Origin: Mycobacterium pseudokansasii
Lineage (GTDB): Bacteria > Actinomycetota > Actinomycetes > Mycobacteriales > Mycobacteriaceae
DNA length: 64,000 bases
NCBI RefSeq assembly: GCF_900566075.1
Contig: NZ_UPHU01000001.1
Location: 3,720,325-3,784,324, forward strand
Direction of reading: 5' to 3'
Below are positions 28,548 through 39,677 of this stretch, in pieces (within the stretch, counting starts at the first letter, position 1; each line of letters begins with the position of its first letter). Below the pieces are notes generated by a model. It was not told the origin of the DNA, made no database searches, and saw only the letters and a program-made list of their open reading frames with translations. The position numbers and the translations under genes are program-made.

Positions 28548-29984
28548 GTGACGGATAAGACGCCCGACGACGTCTTCAAAATTGTCAAGGACGAGGGCGT
28601 CGAGTTTGTCGACGTCCGGTTTTGTGACCTGCCCGGCACCATGCAGCACTTCACAATTCCGGTTTCGTTCTTCGACGAGAGCGTGTTCGAAGACGGCTTG
28701 GCTTTCGACGGCTCGTCGATCCGCGGGTTCCAGTCGATTCACGAATCAGACATGCTGCTGCTACCCGACCCGGTAACGGCGCGCATCGACGCGTTCCGGG
28801 CGGCCAAGACGCTGAACCTCAACTTCTTCGTGCACGACCCGTTCACCCTCGAGCCGTATTCGCGCGACCCCCGCAACGTCGCCCGCAAGGCCGAGAACTA
28901 CTTGATCAGCACCGGCATCGCCGACACCGCCTATTTCGGTGCCGAGGCCGAGTTCTACATCTTCGACTCGGTGAGCTTCGATTCGCGCACCAATGGCTCC
29001 TTCTACGAAGTGGACGCGATCGCAGGGTGGTGGAACACCGGCGCACCCAACGAGGCCGACGGCAGCCCCAACCGCGGCTACAAGGTCCGCCCGAAGGGCG
29101 GCTACTTCCCGGTGGCGCCGGTCGACCACTACGTCGACCTGCGCGACACGATGCTGCGCAATCTGATCAACGCCGGCTTCAGCCTGGAGAAGGGCCATCA
29201 CGAGGTGGGCACCGGCGGGCAGGCCGAGATCAACTACAGGTTCAACACGCTGCTGCACGCCGCCGACGACTTGCAGCTGTACAAGTACATCGTCAAGAAC
29301 ACCGCGTGGCAGGCGGGCAAGACAGTCACGTTCATGCCCAAGCCGCTGTTCGGTGACAACGGTTCCGGCATGCACACCCACCAGTCGCTGTGGAAGGACG
29401 GCAGCCCGCTGATGTACGACGAGACCGGGTACGCCGGTCTGTCGGACACCGCGCGCCACTACATCGGCGGTCTGCTGCACCATGCACCGTCGCTGCTGGC
29501 GTTCACCAACCCGACGGTGAACTCCTACAAGCGGCTGGTTCCCGGTTACGAGGCCCCGATCAACCTGGTGTACAGCCAGCGGAATCGGAGTGCATGCGTC
29601 CGTATTCCCATCACGGGCAGCAACCCGAAGGCCAAGCGGCTGGAGTTCCGTTGCCCCGACTCATCCGGCAACCCCTATCTGGCGTTCTCGGCCATGCTGA
29701 TGGCGGGCCTGGATGGCATCAGAAACAAGATCGAGCCGCAGGCTCCGGTGGACAAAGACCTCTACGAACTGCCGCCGGAGGAGGCCGCGAACATCCCGCA
29801 GGCGCCCACCCAGCTGTCCGCGGTGATCGACCGGCTGGAGGCTGACCACGAATACCTCACCGAGGGCGGCGTTTTCACGCCTGACCTGATCGAAACGTGG
29901 ATCAGCTTCAAGCGCGAGAACGAGATCGAGCCGGTCAACGTCCGGCCGCACCCATACGAGTTCGCGCTGTATTACGACGTTTAG
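28548..29984 (+). CDS. glnA1: Glutamine synthetase type I
   Basis: Makes glutamine from glutamate and ammonia with ATP; it is the main ammonia-assimilating enzyme. The 478-residue length equals Rv2220. The adenylylation site is Y406 in [10 protein letters not shown], so the enzyme is a target of glnE, encoded nearby. Other signatures are [10 protein letters not shown], the ATP-site [16 protein letters not shown] and the NRSACVRIP segment. The GTG start follows AAAGGAG. A strong hairpin terminator follows the gene. Confidence 0.98.
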   Translation: MTDKTPDDVFKIVKDEGVEFVDVRFCDLPGTMQHFTIPVSFFDESVFEDGLAFDGSSIRGFQSIHESDMLLLPDPVTARIDAFRAAKTLNLNFFVHDPFTLEPYSRDPRNVARKAENYLISTGIADTAYFGAEAEFYIFDSVSFDSRTNGSFYEVDAIAGWWNTGAPNEADGSPNRGYKVRPKGGYFPVAPVDHYVDLRDTMLRNLINAGFSLEKGHHEVGTGGQAEINYRFNTLLHAADDLQLYKYIVKNTAWQAGKTVTFMPKPLFGDNGSGMHTHQSLWKDGSPLMYDETGYAGLSDTARHYIGGLLHHAPSLLAFTNPTVNSYKRLVPGYEAPINLVYSQRNRSACVRIPITGSNPKAKRLEFRCPDSSGNPYLAFSAMLMAGLDGIRNKIEPQAPVDKDLYELPPEEAANIPQAPTQLSAVIDRLEADHEYLTEGGVFTPDLIETWISFKRENEIEPVNVRPHPYEFALYYDV

Positions 29985-30006
29985 AGACGTTTAGCCCCGG
30001 GTACAG

Positions 30007-30048
30007 CAGCCCGCTTGGCGATCATCTCATCGATCGCCAAGCGGGCTG
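30007..30048 (+). terminator. Strong hairpin terminator after glnA1
   Basis: CAGCCCGCTTGGCGAT (30007-30022) and ATCGCCAAGCGGGCTG (30033-30048) form a perfect 16-bp stem with a 10-nt loop, 22 bp after the glnA1 stop. Only scattered T residues follow, as is usual for mycobacterial intrinsic terminators. The 270 bp beyond it hold nothing recognisable. Confidence 0.8.
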
Positions 30049-30320
30049 TCTGTATTCGCGCCTCGCGCCGAAACATAAGCCAGTGCACGGGTTTTCGGCG
30101 TGACATCGCAGCTGGTTAGGTGTCGCGCAGTGCGTCACGACGCCAAACCGATTGTGCGGCAACGCCGCAGTCATGCCTGGCGCGCCGTACGGCAACGCCT
30201 CGCGTTGTCGGCGCCGCGCTGAGAGTCACGCTCCTATGCTTGTCGCTGCAAGCCGGGCAAACCGGGTACCGCCCCGTCGAGACGGCAATGTGGCAGATGG
30301 CAGCGCCACCTTAGCCGGTC

Positions 30321-31181
30321 TTAGCCGTCCAATGCCAGGTCTTTGCGGAAACGCCGCATGGCGTCCACCTTTTCCGCCAGACCGGCATCCGGCCCGGCGT
30401 AAAACATCCACGGCATGGTGAGGATCCCGGTGATGCCCGCCTCCTCGGCCCGCCGATAGTCGGCGGCGGCAAAAGCATCGGTGAGTGGCGTCAGGATGGT
30501 GAAATCGTGTAGCGGCAGGCCATTTTCGACGCGCAACTCGCGTAGCCGGCCGGCCGCTTCGATCGCGCGGTCGGTCTTGATCAGGTCCCCGATCCAGCCG
30601 TCATAGCGGGCCGCACGGCGCAACGCGATGTCACTGAGCCCGCCGGCATACACCGGTATCGGCGGCGGCGTCGGCTGCATTTCCAGCCGCGGAGTCCGGT
30701 AGAACCGGCCGTCGAATTCCGTCCAGCCCGGCTTCCACAGCTCCCGCATCAACTCCAGCATTTCGTCGGTGCGTTTGCCGCGGGCCGCGAACTGCTCGCC
30801 CATCAGGGTGAACTCCTCTTCGCACCAGCCCACCCCGATGCCCAGCTCCACCCGGCCCGAAGCCAAGAATGCTGCGGTGCCAATGGCTTTGGCCGCCGCG
30901 TAGGGGTTCCGCATGGCGGGAATGTACACCGTGGTGACGAACTTCAGCCGTCGTGTGACCTGCGCGAGCGCACCGACGAGTACCCAGGGATCGGGCCAGT
31001 CGGTGAACGGTGGCCAGCGCCGCTGTCCGTCTTTGGTGTAGGGGTACGGGGTGGTCAGGGTTTCCAGGTTGACGACGTGGTCCGGGATACCGATGCCGTC
31101 GTAGCCCAGATCGTCGGCGGCCTTGGCGATCTCGACGATCTCCGCGGTCTGCAGGAAGGCGCTGCTGATATAGAACTTCAT
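30321..31181 (-). CDS. LLM-class F420-dependent oxidoreductase, TIGR03619-like
   Basis: A 286-residue luciferase-like TIM-barrel protein. It shows YDGIGIPDHVV near residue 30, LKFVTTVYIPAMRNPYAAAKAI, ASGRVELGIGVGWCEEEFTLMG and PPPIPVYAGG. This pattern is typical of the short F420-dependent LLM proteins abundant in mycobacteria. The substrate is unknown. Its ATG overlaps the stop of the upstream thioesterase gene (ATGA), so the two are translationally coupled and probably act together. Confidence 0.88.
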   Translation of the reverse strand: MKFYISSAFLQTAEIVEIAKAADDLGYDGIGIPDHVVNLETLTTPYPYTKDGQRRWPPFTDWPDPWVLVGALAQVTRRLKFVTTVYIPAMRNPYAAAKAIGTAAFLASGRVELGIGVGWCEEEFTLMGEQFAARGKRTDEMLELMRELWKPGWTEFDGRFYRTPRLEMQPTPPPIPVYAGGLSDIALRRAARYDGWIGDLIKTDRAIEAAGRLRELRVENGLPLHDFTILTPLTDAFAAADYRRAEEAGITGILTMPWMFYAGPDAGLAEKVDAMRRFRKDLALDG

Positions 31182-31813
31182 TCGCCTTCTCGCGCCCACG
31201 CCGGCTTGATGAAGATGCCTTCGGCCTCCACGGTGACTCCCGCCTTGTCCGAAATGAAGCCGCGCGCAAAGGTTTTGATCCCCGCCGTGCGGTCGATCCA
31301 GGCTTCGGAACGAACCGGCCCGAGCGGTGTGCCGCGCAGGTACTTCACCGTGATGGTGCCGGTGAACAGCGGCTGGGTCAGCCCCCGGCTGGCCGCCTCG
31401 CCCAGCATGTGGTCCAGCACCAGGGCGGACACACCGCCATGCGCCAGCCCAGGCGGCCCCTCGTAGGCCGTGCCCAGCACGAACTCGCTGAAGCAGCGCC
31501 CGTCCCGGGCATCCGGGTCATGGTGGACAACCAGCGGCGGGGCGATCGGGTTACATTGGCCCACTGCGGCGTTGCCCAATGGGACGGGGCGCCCGTCGAC
31601 CCGGTAACTGATGCCCGAGGGGCGGGTTCGTTGACTGCGCAATGACCGCGTCACCGCTTCGATCGCGGTGCGCGCCTGAAGGATGACGTCGTCGTCGGCC
31701 TCGGTCCGGATGGTGGCGTCGATGAGGTCGCGAACCGCCGCGGCCAGCGGCGCATACGTCGCGGTGACGCGATTGTGCTCGGCTTCGCTCAACACCTCGA
31801 ACGTGGCGTCCAA
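31178..31813 (-). CDS. PaaI/hotdog-type thioesterase
   Basis: A protein of about 211 residues whose C-terminal half is a hotdog thioesterase domain: FVLGTAYEGPPGLAHGGVSALVLDHMLG (catalytic-loop pattern HGG) followed by FTGTITVKYLRGTPLG. These enzymes hydrolyse acyl-CoA or acyl-ACP. The N-terminal 90 residues are helical and less conserved. The start is uncertain: a TTG at 31813 has GGGGGAGGA at a good distance, and another TTG lies two codons upstream. It sits 17 bp after glnE, so it may be transcribed from the glnA2-glnE promoter. Confidence 0.82.
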   Translation of the reverse strand: MDATFEVLSEAEHNRVTATYAPLAAAVRDLIDATIRTEADDDVILQARTAIEAVTRSLRSQRTRPSGISYRVDGRPVPLGNAAVGQCNPIAPPLVVHHDPDARDGRCFSEFVLGTAYEGPPGLAHGGVSALVLDHMLGEAASRGLTQPLFTGTITVKYLRGTPLGPVRSEAWIDRTAGIKTFARGFISDKAGVTVEAEGIFIKPAWAREGE

Positions 31814-31830
31814 CTCCAACCGTCCTCCCC

Positions 31831-34812
31831 CTAACTTCCGAACACCTTGCGCACCACCGCTTTTGCGCGCCGCGTCACCCGCAGATAGTTGTCCAGGAAC
31901 TCCCCGCCATCGTCGTTGTGCCAGCCCGCGGCCACCGCGACGGCGTTGAGCTGACGTCCTGGTCCGGGCAGCTGGTCGGTGGGCTTGCCGCGGACCAGCA
32001 CCAACGCGTTGCGGGCCCGGGTGGCGGTCAGCCAGGCCTGGCGTAGCAGGTCGACCTCGTCGTCGGGGACCAGCCCGGCCGCGGCGATCGCGTCCAGGGA
32101 TTCCAGCGTCGAGGTGTTGTGCAGCGCCGGCACCTCGTGGGCATGCCGCAGCTGCAGCAGCTGCACCGTCCACTCGATGTCGGTCAGTCCGCCGCGGCCC
32201 AGCTTGGTGTGGGTGTTGGGGTCGGCCCCGCGGGGCAGCCGCTCGGACTCGATACGCACCTTGATCCGGCGGATCTCGCGCACCGCCTCGGCGGACACGC
32301 CGTCGGGCGGATATCGCGTCCGGTCCGCCATCAGCAGGAACCGCTGGCCCAGTTCGGCGTCGCCGGCCACCGAATGGGCCCGCAGCAGCGCCTGGATTTC
32401 CCACGGCCGCGCCCACTGCGCGTAGTAGGCCTCATACGAGGCCAGCGTGCGGACCAGCGGTCCGTTGCGGCCCTCGGGACGCAGGTTGGCGTCGACCTCC
32501 AGTGGCGGGTCGACGCTGGGTGTGCCCAACTGCGTTCGCACCTGCTCGGCCACCGACGTCGACCATTTGACGGCCTGAGCGTCATTGAAACCGTCGGCCG
32601 GCTCGCACACGAACATCACGTCGGCATCCGAGCCGTAGCCCAGTTCCGAACCGCCCAGCCTGCCCATGCCGATGACGGCGATGGCCGCTGGGGCGTGGCC
32701 GTCCTCGGGCAGGTTGGCCCGGATGATCGCATCCAGCGCGGACTGCAGCACCGCTAACCACACCGAGGTGAGCGCCTGGCACACGTCGGTGACCTCGAGC
32801 ATCCCCAGCAGGTCTGCCGAACCGATGCGGGCCAGTTCCCGGCGGCGCAGGGTGCGGGCGACGGCGATGGCGCGCGCCGGGTCGGCATAGCGCCCGGCCG
32901 AGGCGATCAGCGCCCGGGCCACCGCGACGGGTTCGGTCTCGAGCAGCTTGGGCCCGGTCGGGCTGTCGGTGTAGTTCTGAATCACCTCGGGCGCGCGCAT
33001 CAACAGGTCCGGCACGTACGCAGAGGTGCCCAGCACATGCATCAGCCGCTTACCCACGGTCGGCTTGTCGCGCAGCGTGGCCAGGTACCAACTCTGCGTG
33101 GCCAGCGCCTCGCTGAGTCTCCGGTAGGCCAGGAGCCCGCGGTCGGGGTCCGGCGCATACGACAGCCAGTCCAGCAGCCGGGGCAACAGCACCGACTGCA
33201 CCCGACCGCGGCGACCGCTCAGGTTGACCAGCGCCGACATATGTTTCAACGCGGTCTGCGGCCCCTCGTAGCCCAGTGCCGCCAGCTGCCGCTCGGCGGC
33301 TTCGGACGTCATGCCGCGGCCCGCGATCTCCAGCCCGGCCGGGCCGATCGATTCCAGCAGCGGCTGATAGAAGAGCTTGGCGTGCAACCGGGACACCCGC
33401 ACGTTCTGGTGCTTGAGCTCCTCGCGCAATACCCCAGCGGCATCGTGTCGTCCGTCGGGCCGAATGTGGGCCGCACGCGCCAGCCAGCGCACCGCCTCGT
33501 CGTCGTCGGCCGGGGGCAGCAGGTGAGTGCGCTTGAGCCGCTGCAGCTGCAGCCGATGTTCGAGGAGCCGCAGGAACTCGTAGGAGGCGATCATGTTGGC
33601 CGCGTCCTCGCGCCCGATGTAGCCGCCGTCGCCCAACGCCGAGAGCGCGTCGATGGTGGAAGCAACATGCAATGAGTCGTCGCTACGGCCGTGCACGAGC
33701 TGCAGCAGCTGCGCGGCGAACTCGACGTCGCGCAGCCCGCCGCTGCCGAGCTTGAGCTCGCGGCCGCGGATGTCGGCCGGTACCAGCTGCTCCACCCGGC
33801 GGCGCATGGCCTGCACCTCGGCCACGAAATCCGCACGCTCGCAGGCGGTCCACACCATCGGCATCAGCGCTTCCAGGTAACGCTTGCCGAGTTCGGTGTC
33901 GCCAACCGCCGCGCGGGCCTTCATTAGTGCCTGGAACTCCCAGGTCTTTGCCCAGCGCTGGTAGTAGGCGAGGTGCGATTCGACAGTGCGCACCAGCTCC
34001 CCGCTGCGGCCCTCCGGCCGCAGCCCGGCGTCAACCTGGAAGAACGCCGACGACGCGACCCGCATCATCTCGCCGGCGACGCGGGTGGTGACCGGGTCGG
34101 CACGCTCGCCGACGAAGATGACGTCGACATCGCTGACGTAATTCAGTTCGCGCGCACCACATTTGCCCATCGCAATGACGGCCAGCCGCGGCGCAGCGCG
34201 GTCACCACACACCGTCTTCTCGGCCACCCGCAGCGCCGCGGCCAGCGCCGCGTCGGCGATGTCGGCCAGGTGGGCAGCCACCACGGTGAACGGCAACACC
34301 GGCTCGTCTTCGACGGTCGCGGCCACATCCAGCGCCGCCAGCACCAGCAGGTGGTCGCGGTACAGGGCGCGCAACCGGTGTCCCACCGAGCCCGGCGCAT
34401 CCGACGAACCCTCGACACACGCGAGGAATGACTGCTGCATCCGGTCGCGCGAGGGCAGGGTGATCTTGCCGCTCAGCAGCTTCCAGGACCGCGGGTGCGC
34501 GACCACATGGTCCCCCAGCGCCAGCGAGGAACCCAGCACCGCGAACAGCCGTCCGCGCAAGCTGCGTTCGGTGCGCAGAGCCGCGTTCAGCTCTTCCCAT
34601 CCAGTGTCGGGGTTTTCGGCCAACCGCACCAGCGCTCGCAGTGCGGCGTCGGCGTCCGGGGCCCGCGACAGCGACCACAGCAGGTCGACGTGGGCCTGGT
34701 CGTCTTCGTCGGTCCAACCCAGCTGGGTCAGCCGGGCGCCAGCCTGCGGGTCGACCAGCCCGAGACGGCCGACGCTGGGCAGCTTGGGTCGCTGCGTCGC
34801 GGGCTTCGTCAC
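31831..34812 (-). CDS. glnE: Glutamine synthetase adenylyltransferase/deadenylylase
   Basis: A bifunctional enzyme that adds AMP to glutamine synthetase (Y406 of GlnA1) and removes it, according to nitrogen status. The 993-residue protein has two nucleotidyltransferase domains. The N-terminal one contains [19 protein letters not shown] (deadenylylase half), and the C-terminal one contains [21 protein letters not shown] (adenylylase half). Each is followed by an RPEGR(S/N)G motif and a helical domain. It starts at GTG. It follows glnA2 by 54 bp on the same strand. It agrees with Rv2221c, reported as essential in M. tuberculosis. Confidence 0.96.
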   Translation of the reverse strand: MTKPATQRPKLPSVGRLGLVDPQAGARLTQLGWTDEDDQAHVDLLWSLSRAPDADAALRALVRLAENPDTGWEELNAALRTERSLRGRLFAVLGSSLALGDHVVAHPRSWKLLSGKITLPSRDRMQQSFLACVEGSSDAPGSVGHRLRALYRDHLLVLAALDVAATVEDEPVLPFTVVAAHLADIADAALAAALRVAEKTVCGDRAAPRLAVIAMGKCGARELNYVSDVDVIFVGERADPVTTRVAGEMMRVASSAFFQVDAGLRPEGRSGELVRTVESHLAYYQRWAKTWEFQALMKARAAVGDTELGKRYLEALMPMVWTACERADFVAEVQAMRRRVEQLVPADIRGRELKLGSGGLRDVEFAAQLLQLVHGRSDDSLHVASTIDALSALGDGGYIGREDAANMIASYEFLRLLEHRLQLQRLKRTHLLPPADDDEAVRWLARAAHIRPDGRHDAAGVLREELKHQNVRVSRLHAKLFYQPLLESIGPAGLEIAGRGMTSEAAERQLAALGYEGPQTALKHMSALVNLSGRRGRVQSVLLPRLLDWLSYAPDPDRGLLAYRRLSEALATQSWYLATLRDKPTVGKRLMHVLGTSAYVPDLLMRAPEVIQNYTDSPTGPKLLETEPVAVARALIASAGRYADPARAIAVARTLRRRELARIGSADLLGMLEVTDVCQALTSVWLAVLQSALDAIIRANLPEDGHAPAAIAVIGMGRLGGSELGYGSDADVMFVCEPADGFNDAQAVKWSTSVAEQVRTQLGTPSVDPPLEVDANLRPEGRNGPLVRTLASYEAYYAQWARPWEIQALLRAHSVAGDAELGQRFLLMADRTRYPPDGVSAEAVREIRRIKVRIESERLPRGADPNTHTKLGRGGLTDIEWTVQLLQLRHAHEVPALHNTSTLESLDAIAAAGLVPDDEVDLLRQAWLTATRARNALVLVRGKPTDQLPGPGRQLNAVAVAAGWHNDDGGEFLDNYLRVTRRAKAVVRKVFGS

Positions 34813-34866
34813 GACCTCGACGGTAGCGCAAGCCGGCGCGGTAGCGGCGCGAGCGGCCGCGTTGGG

Positions 34867-36207
34867 CTAGAGCGACAGGTAGGTGCGCAGTTCGTAGGGC
34901 GTGACGTGGCTGCGGTAGTTAGCCCATTCTCGGCGCTTGTTGCGCAGGAAAAAGTCAAAAACATGCTCCCCCAACGCCTCCGCGACGAGCTCGGAAGCCT
35001 CCATGGCGCGCAGCGCACTGTCCAGACTGGACGGCAACTCGCGGTAGCCCATGGTGCGGCGCTCCTCGGGGGTCAGGTCCCACACGTTGTCCTCGGCCTG
35101 CGGGCCCAGCGCGTAACCCTTCTCCACCCCACGCAATCCAGCGGCCAGCAGCACGGCGAACGCCAGGTAGGGATTGCACGCCGAGTCCGGGCTGCGTACC
35201 TCGACGCGTCGCGAGGACGTCTTGTGCGGCGTATACATGGGCACCCGCACCAGCGCGGAACGGTTGGCCGCACCCCACGAGGCGGCAGTGGGCGCCTCAC
35301 CGCCCTGGACCAGCCGCTTGTAGGAGTTGACCCATTGGTTGGTGACCGCGCTGATCTCGGAAGCGTGCTCGAGAATTCCGGCGATGAACGACTTGCCCAC
35401 GTCCGACAGCTGCAGCGGATCGTCGGGGCTGTGGAAGGCGTTGACGTCACCCTCGAAAAGACTCATGTGGGTGTGCATCGCCGAACCGGGGTGCTGCCCG
35501 AACGGCTTGGGCATGAACGTCGCGCGCACACCCTCTTCCAGCGCCACTTCCTTGATGACGTAACGAAAGGTCATCACGTTGTCGGCCATCGACAACGCGT
35601 CGGCGAACCGCAGATCGATCTCCTGCTGGCCGGGCCCGCCTTCGTGGTGGCTGAACTCCACCGAGATGCCCATGAACTCCAGAGCCTCGATCGCATGCCG
35701 GCGGAACTTGGAGGCCGATTCGTGCACCGCCTGGTCGAAGTACCCCGCGTTGTCGATCGGAATGGGCTCCGACCCGTCTTCGGCGCCGGGTTTGAGCAGA
35801 AAGAATTCGATTTCGGGATGGACGTAGCAGGAAAAGCCGAGCTCGTTGGCCTTGGTCAGCTGCCGGCGCAGCACATGCCGCGGGTCGGCCCACGACGGTG
35901 AGCCGTCCGGCATGGTGATGTCGCAGAAGATCCGCGCCGAGTGGTGGTGCCCGGAGCCGGTCGTCCACGGCAGCACCTGGAAGGTCGACGGATCCGGGTT
36001 GGCCACGGTGTCGGATTCCGATACCCGGGCGAAGCCCTCGATCGAGGACCCGTCGAAGCCGATACCCTCCTCGAAGGCGCCTTCGAGTTCAGCAGGGGCG
36101 ATGGCGACCGACTTGAGGAAGCCGAGCACGTCGGTGAACCAGAGCCGAACAAAGCGGATGTCGCGTTCTTCGAGCGTGCGCAGGACGAATTCCTTCTGCC
36201 GATCCAT
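34867..36207 (-). CDS. glnA2: Glutamine synthetase-like protein GlnA2
   Basis: A type I glutamine synthetase paralogue of 446 residues, the Rv2222c length. It keeps GFDGSSIEGFARVSESD, the KPFGQHPGSAMHTHMS ATP-site segment and NRSALVRVP. The C-terminal LTPEERRTMGYRELPSSL region lacks the tyrosine adenylylation pattern of GlnA1, so it is probably not controlled by GlnE. In streptomycetes and mycobacteria such paralogues contribute little to bulk glutamine synthesis. The ATG at 36207 was chosen over an upstream alternative by family alignment. It is the first gene of the glnA2-glnE-thioesterase-LLM series. Confidence 0.95.
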   Translation of the reverse strand: MDRQKEFVLRTLEERDIRFVRLWFTDVLGFLKSVAIAPAELEGAFEEGIGFDGSSIEGFARVSESDTVANPDPSTFQVLPWTTGSGHHHSARIFCDITMPDGSPSWADPRHVLRRQLTKANELGFSCYVHPEIEFFLLKPGAEDGSEPIPIDNAGYFDQAVHESASKFRRHAIEALEFMGISVEFSHHEGGPGQQEIDLRFADALSMADNVMTFRYVIKEVALEEGVRATFMPKPFGQHPGSAMHTHMSLFEGDVNAFHSPDDPLQLSDVGKSFIAGILEHASEISAVTNQWVNSYKRLVQGGEAPTAASWGAANRSALVRVPMYTPHKTSSRRVEVRSPDSACNPYLAFAVLLAAGLRGVEKGYALGPQAEDNVWDLTPEERRTMGYRELPSSLDSALRAMEASELVAEALGEHVFDFFLRNKRREWANYRSHVTPYELRTYLSL

Positions 36208-36278
36208 AACTGGAACACTATGCAAGCTCTGTTAATACCGTGTTACCAATGCCCGGCCAGACACGTTGCGAAGCCGGC

Positions 36279-37838
36279 TCAAGACCCGCAGCGAAGATTC
36301 GTCGGCGGCAACGTCAAATCGACGAGGTAGCGCACCACCGCGGTGTCTACGCAGTCGTTGCCGTCGAACACCGCAGTGTGCTGGGTCCCGTCGTAGGTGA
36401 TCAGCGCCGCGCCCAGCTGCCGGGCCAGGTCTACCCCGGCCTGATAGGGGGTGGCCGGGTCGTGGGTGGTGGAGACCACCACGACCTTGCCCGGACCGGC
36501 AGGTGACGCGGCGTGTGGTGTTGAGGTCGCCGGTACCGGCCACAGCGCACACAGATCTCGCGGCGCGAAGCCGGTGAACAGCCCGTAGCTGAGGAACGGC
36601 GCGGCCTGGCGGAACTGCTGATCGGCCGACACCCAGGACGCGGCATCCGTCGGCGCCGGCGCGTCGACACAGCGGATCGCGTTGAACGCGTCCTGGTCGT
36701 TGTCGTAGTGGCCCTCGCGGTCGCGGCCGTTGTAGTCGTCGGCAAGGGCCAGCAGGTCGCCGGCGTCGGTGCCGCGCTGCAGCCCCAGCAGGCCGCTGGT
36801 CAAGTACTTCCAATGCTGCGGAGTGTAGAGCGCGTTGATGGTGCCCGTGGTGGCGTCGGCGTAGCTCAGGCCCCGCGGATCCGAGGTCTTGCCCGGCTTG
36901 GCTACCAGCGGGTCGACCAGCGCGTGGTAGCGGTTGACCCACTGGGCCGGGTCGGTGCCCAGCGGGCAGGCCGTCGAGCGGGCGCAATCCGCGGCATAGT
37001 CGTTGAAAGCGGTCTGAAATCCGGCCAGTTGCTTGGCATTTTCCTCGATCGGACCGATGGTCGGGTCGATCGCGCCGTCGAGCACCATGGCCCGGACGTG
37101 GGCGCCGAACCGCTCGACGTAGGCGGTGCCCAACTCGGTGCCGTAGCTGTAGCCGAGGTAGTTGATCTGGTCATCACCGAGGGCCTGACGAATCCCGTCC
37201 ATATCGCGCGCCGCCGACGCGGTCCCGACGTTGGCCAGGAACCCGGGCCCCATCCGGTCGACACAGTGCTGTGCCAGCTCCCGGTACAGCTGCTCGATGT
37301 GGGCCACCCCGGCCTGGCTGTAGTCGACCATCGGGTCGCGCCGGTAGGCGTCGAACTCGGCGTCGGTGCGGCACCGCAGGGCCGGTGTCGAGTGGCCGAC
37401 TCCTCTGGGGTCGAAACCCACCAGGTCGAAGTGGCGGGCGATGTCGGTGTCTTTGAGTTCGGGCGCCATCACGGCAACCATGTCGACCGCGGACGCGCCC
37501 GGCCCGCCGGGGTTGAACAGCAGCGACCCGATCCGCTGCCCGGTCGCGGGAACCCGGATGACCGCCAACTCGGCTTGCGCCGTGCCGGGGTGGTCGTAGT
37601 CGACCGGGACCGCCACGGTCGTGCAGCGTGCCGTCGGGATATCCCGGGTGTCGGGTACGAACGCGGAGCACGAACCCCAATTCTGTTGCTGCGCCGCGGC
37701 CGCGGGCGTTACCGGGCTCTGAGTCTGACCGGTGTCGGCCTCGGGAGTCGCGCGGGCCGACGCCAGTTGACCGCCGAGCACGAGTCCCACTGACAGCAGC
37801 GCCGAGCTGAACGGTCTCAGACGCGACATGGCCAGCAT
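36279..37838 (-). CDS. caeB: Exported serine hydrolase/protease CaeB, Rv2223c-like
   Basis: A 519-residue secreted alpha/beta hydrolase of the tripeptidyl aminopeptidase (TAP-like) family. A signal peptide covers about residues 1-30 (LRPFSSALLSVGLVLGGQLASARA). The oxyanion region is NPGGPGASAVDM, the nucleophile S231 lies in GYSYGTELG, and the C-terminal TAP domain holds the histidine in GTQHTAVFDGN. In M. tuberculosis it lies directly beside caeA (Rv2224c); here 3.8 kb of other DNA separates them. There is no lipobox, unlike CaeA. Confidence 0.93.
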   Translation of the reverse strand: MLAMSRLRPFSSALLSVGLVLGGQLASARATPEADTGQTQSPVTPAAAAQQQNWGSCSAFVPDTRDIPTARCTTVAVPVDYDHPGTAQAELAVIRVPATGQRIGSLLFNPGGPGASAVDMVAVMAPELKDTDIARHFDLVGFDPRGVGHSTPALRCRTDAEFDAYRRDPMVDYSQAGVAHIEQLYRELAQHCVDRMGPGFLANVGTASAARDMDGIRQALGDDQINYLGYSYGTELGTAYVERFGAHVRAMVLDGAIDPTIGPIEENAKQLAGFQTAFNDYAADCARSTACPLGTDPAQWVNRYHALVDPLVAKPGKTSDPRGLSYADATTGTINALYTPQHWKYLTSGLLGLQRGTDAGDLLALADDYNGRDREGHYDNDQDAFNAIRCVDAPAPTDAASWVSADQQFRQAAPFLSYGLFTGFAPRDLCALWPVPATSTPHAASPAGPGKVVVVSTTHDPATPYQAGVDLARQLGAALITYDGTQHTAVFDGNDCVDTAVVRYLVDLTLPPTNLRCGS

Positions 37839-37925
37839 CGTCTCACCCACGGATACCCGCCGCGACACGAAGGTGTCACGCCTTGATCTCGCACGGCGTG
37901 GCGCGCGGTGGGTCCGCGGCGGGCC

Positions 37926-39653
37926 TCAGTCGGCGCCGACGCTCTGGGCTTCCGCTACTTCTTCGTGCCGGCCGACGTGGGCCTCGGCGCGCATGCGCTT
38001 CACCATGTGCGGGTAGTGCAGCTCGAACGCCGGCCGCTCCGAGCGGATTCGGGGCAGCTCGGTGAAGTTGTGCCGCGGCGGCGGGCAGCTGGTGGCCCAT
38101 TCCAGTGAATTGCCGTGACCCCAGGGGTCGTCGACCAGCACCAGTTCGCCGAAGCGCCAACTCCTGAAAACGTTCCATGCGAACGGCAGCACCGAGACCC
38201 CGAGGATGAATGCCCCCACAGTGGAGACCACGTTCAGCGTTTGGTAGCCGTCGGTGGGCAGGTAATCCGCGTAGCGGCGCGGCATCCCCGCATTGCCCAG
38301 CCAGTGCTGGACCAGGAACGTGGTGTGGAACCCGATGAACGTGAGCCAAAAGTGCAGCTTGCCCAGCCGCTCATCGAGCAGACGTCCGGTCATCTTCGGG
38401 AACCAGAAGTAGACGCCGGCGTAGGTGGCGAACACGATGGTGCCGAACAGCGTGTAGTGGAAGTGCGCCACCACGAAATAGCTGTCGCTGACGTGGAAGT
38501 CCAGCGGCGGGCTGGCCAGCATCACCCCGGTCAGGCCGCCGGCCAGGAAGGTGACCAGGAACCCGAACGAGAACAGCATCGGCGTCTCGAACGTCAACTG
38601 GCCCTTCCACATGGTGCCGATCCAGTTGAAGAACTTCAGGCCGGTCGGCACCGCGATCAGAAACGTCATGAAGGAGAAGAACGGCAGCAGCACCGCCCCG
38701 GTGACGAACATGTGATGGGCCCACACCGCCACCGACAGCGCCGCGATGGACAGGGTCGCGTAGACCAGCGTGGTGTAGCCGAAAATCGGTTTGCGGGCAA
38801 ACACCGGGATCACTTCGGAGACGATGCCGAAGAACGGCAGCGCGATCACGTACACCTCGGGGTGTCCGAAGAACCAGAACAGGTGCTGGAACAGGATCAC
38901 CCCGCCATTGGCGGCGTCATAGATGTGGGCACCGAGGTGGCGGTCGGCGGCCAGGCCGAACAGCGCGGCGGTCAACAGCGGGAAAATCATCAGCACCAGC
39001 ACGCTGGTGACCATGATGTTCCAGGTGAAGATCGGCATCCGGAACATCGTCATGCCCGGCGCGCGCATGCAGACCACGGTGGTGAGCATGTTGACCCCGC
39101 CCAGGATGGTGCCCAGGCCGCCGACACCCAGGCCCAGGATCCACAGGTCGCCGCCGGGTCCCGGGCTGTGGATCGCGTTCGACAGCGGAGTGTAGGCCGT
39201 CCAGCCGAAGTCGGCCGGACCGCCCGGCACGATGAAGCCGCTGAGCGCGATCAGCGCGCCGAAGATGAACAACCAGAACGACAGCGCGTTGAGCCGCGGG
39301 AAGGCCACGTCAGGCGCGCCGATCTGCAGCGGCAGCACCAGGTTGGCGAACCCGAACACGACCGGGGTGGCGTAGAACAGCAACATCGCCGTGCCGTGCA
39401 TGGTGAACAACTGGTTGTACTGCTCGTTGGACAGGAATTGCAGCCCGGGTGCGGCGAGTTCACCGCGGATCAGCAAGGCCATCAGGCCGCCGATGAAAAA
39501 GAAGATGTAACAGGCGACCATGTACATGATGCCGATCATCTTGTGGTCGGTGGTGGTGATGATCTTGTAGATCAAGTTGCCCTTCGGCCCGACCCGGGCC
39601 GGAAACGGCCGGCGGGCCTGAAGGTCGTGGGCGGGCGGCGCTTCAGTGGTCAT
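37926..39653 (-). CDS. ctaD: Cytochrome c oxidase subunit I
   Basis: The heme-copper catalytic subunit of the aa3 terminal oxidase. The 575 residues include twelve membrane segments. The low-spin heme histidine lies in [33 protein letters not shown] has the Cu-B histidine and the cross-linked tyrosine, and [10 protein letters not shown] has the other two Cu-B histidines. LVHH-type heme ligands lie in [15 protein letters not shown]. The start at 39653 gives the known mycobacterial N-terminus. In M. tuberculosis the gene is at Rv3043c, so this is either an extra copy or a relocated gene; the window cannot tell which. Confidence 0.95.
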   Translation of the reverse strand: MTTEAPPAHDLQARRPFPARVGPKGNLIYKIITTTDHKMIGIMYMVACYIFFFIGGLMALLIRGELAAPGLQFLSNEQYNQLFTMHGTAMLLFYATPVVFGFANLVLPLQIGAPDVAFPRLNALSFWLFIFGALIALSGFIVPGGPADFGWTAYTPLSNAIHSPGPGGDLWILGLGVGGLGTILGGVNMLTTVVCMRAPGMTMFRMPIFTWNIMVTSVLVLMIFPLLTAALFGLAADRHLGAHIYDAANGGVILFQHLFWFFGHPEVYVIALPFFGIVSEVIPVFARKPIFGYTTLVYATLSIAALSVAVWAHHMFVTGAVLLPFFSFMTFLIAVPTGLKFFNWIGTMWKGQLTFETPMLFSFGFLVTFLAGGLTGVMLASPPLDFHVSDSYFVVAHFHYTLFGTIVFATYAGVYFWFPKMTGRLLDERLGKLHFWLTFIGFHTTFLVQHWLGNAGMPRRYADYLPTDGYQTLNVVSTVGAFILGVSVLPFAWNVFRSWRFGELVLVDDPWGHGNSLEWATSCPPPRHNFTELPRIRSERPAFELHYPHMVKRMRAEAHVGRHEEVAEAQSVGAD

Positions 39654-39677
39654 GGGTTGACTCCAGGGGGTCTCATG

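Noticed and set aside
28761..29483. Open frame opposite glnA1
   Set aside because: Antisense shadow of glutamine synthetase with no ribosome site or domain.
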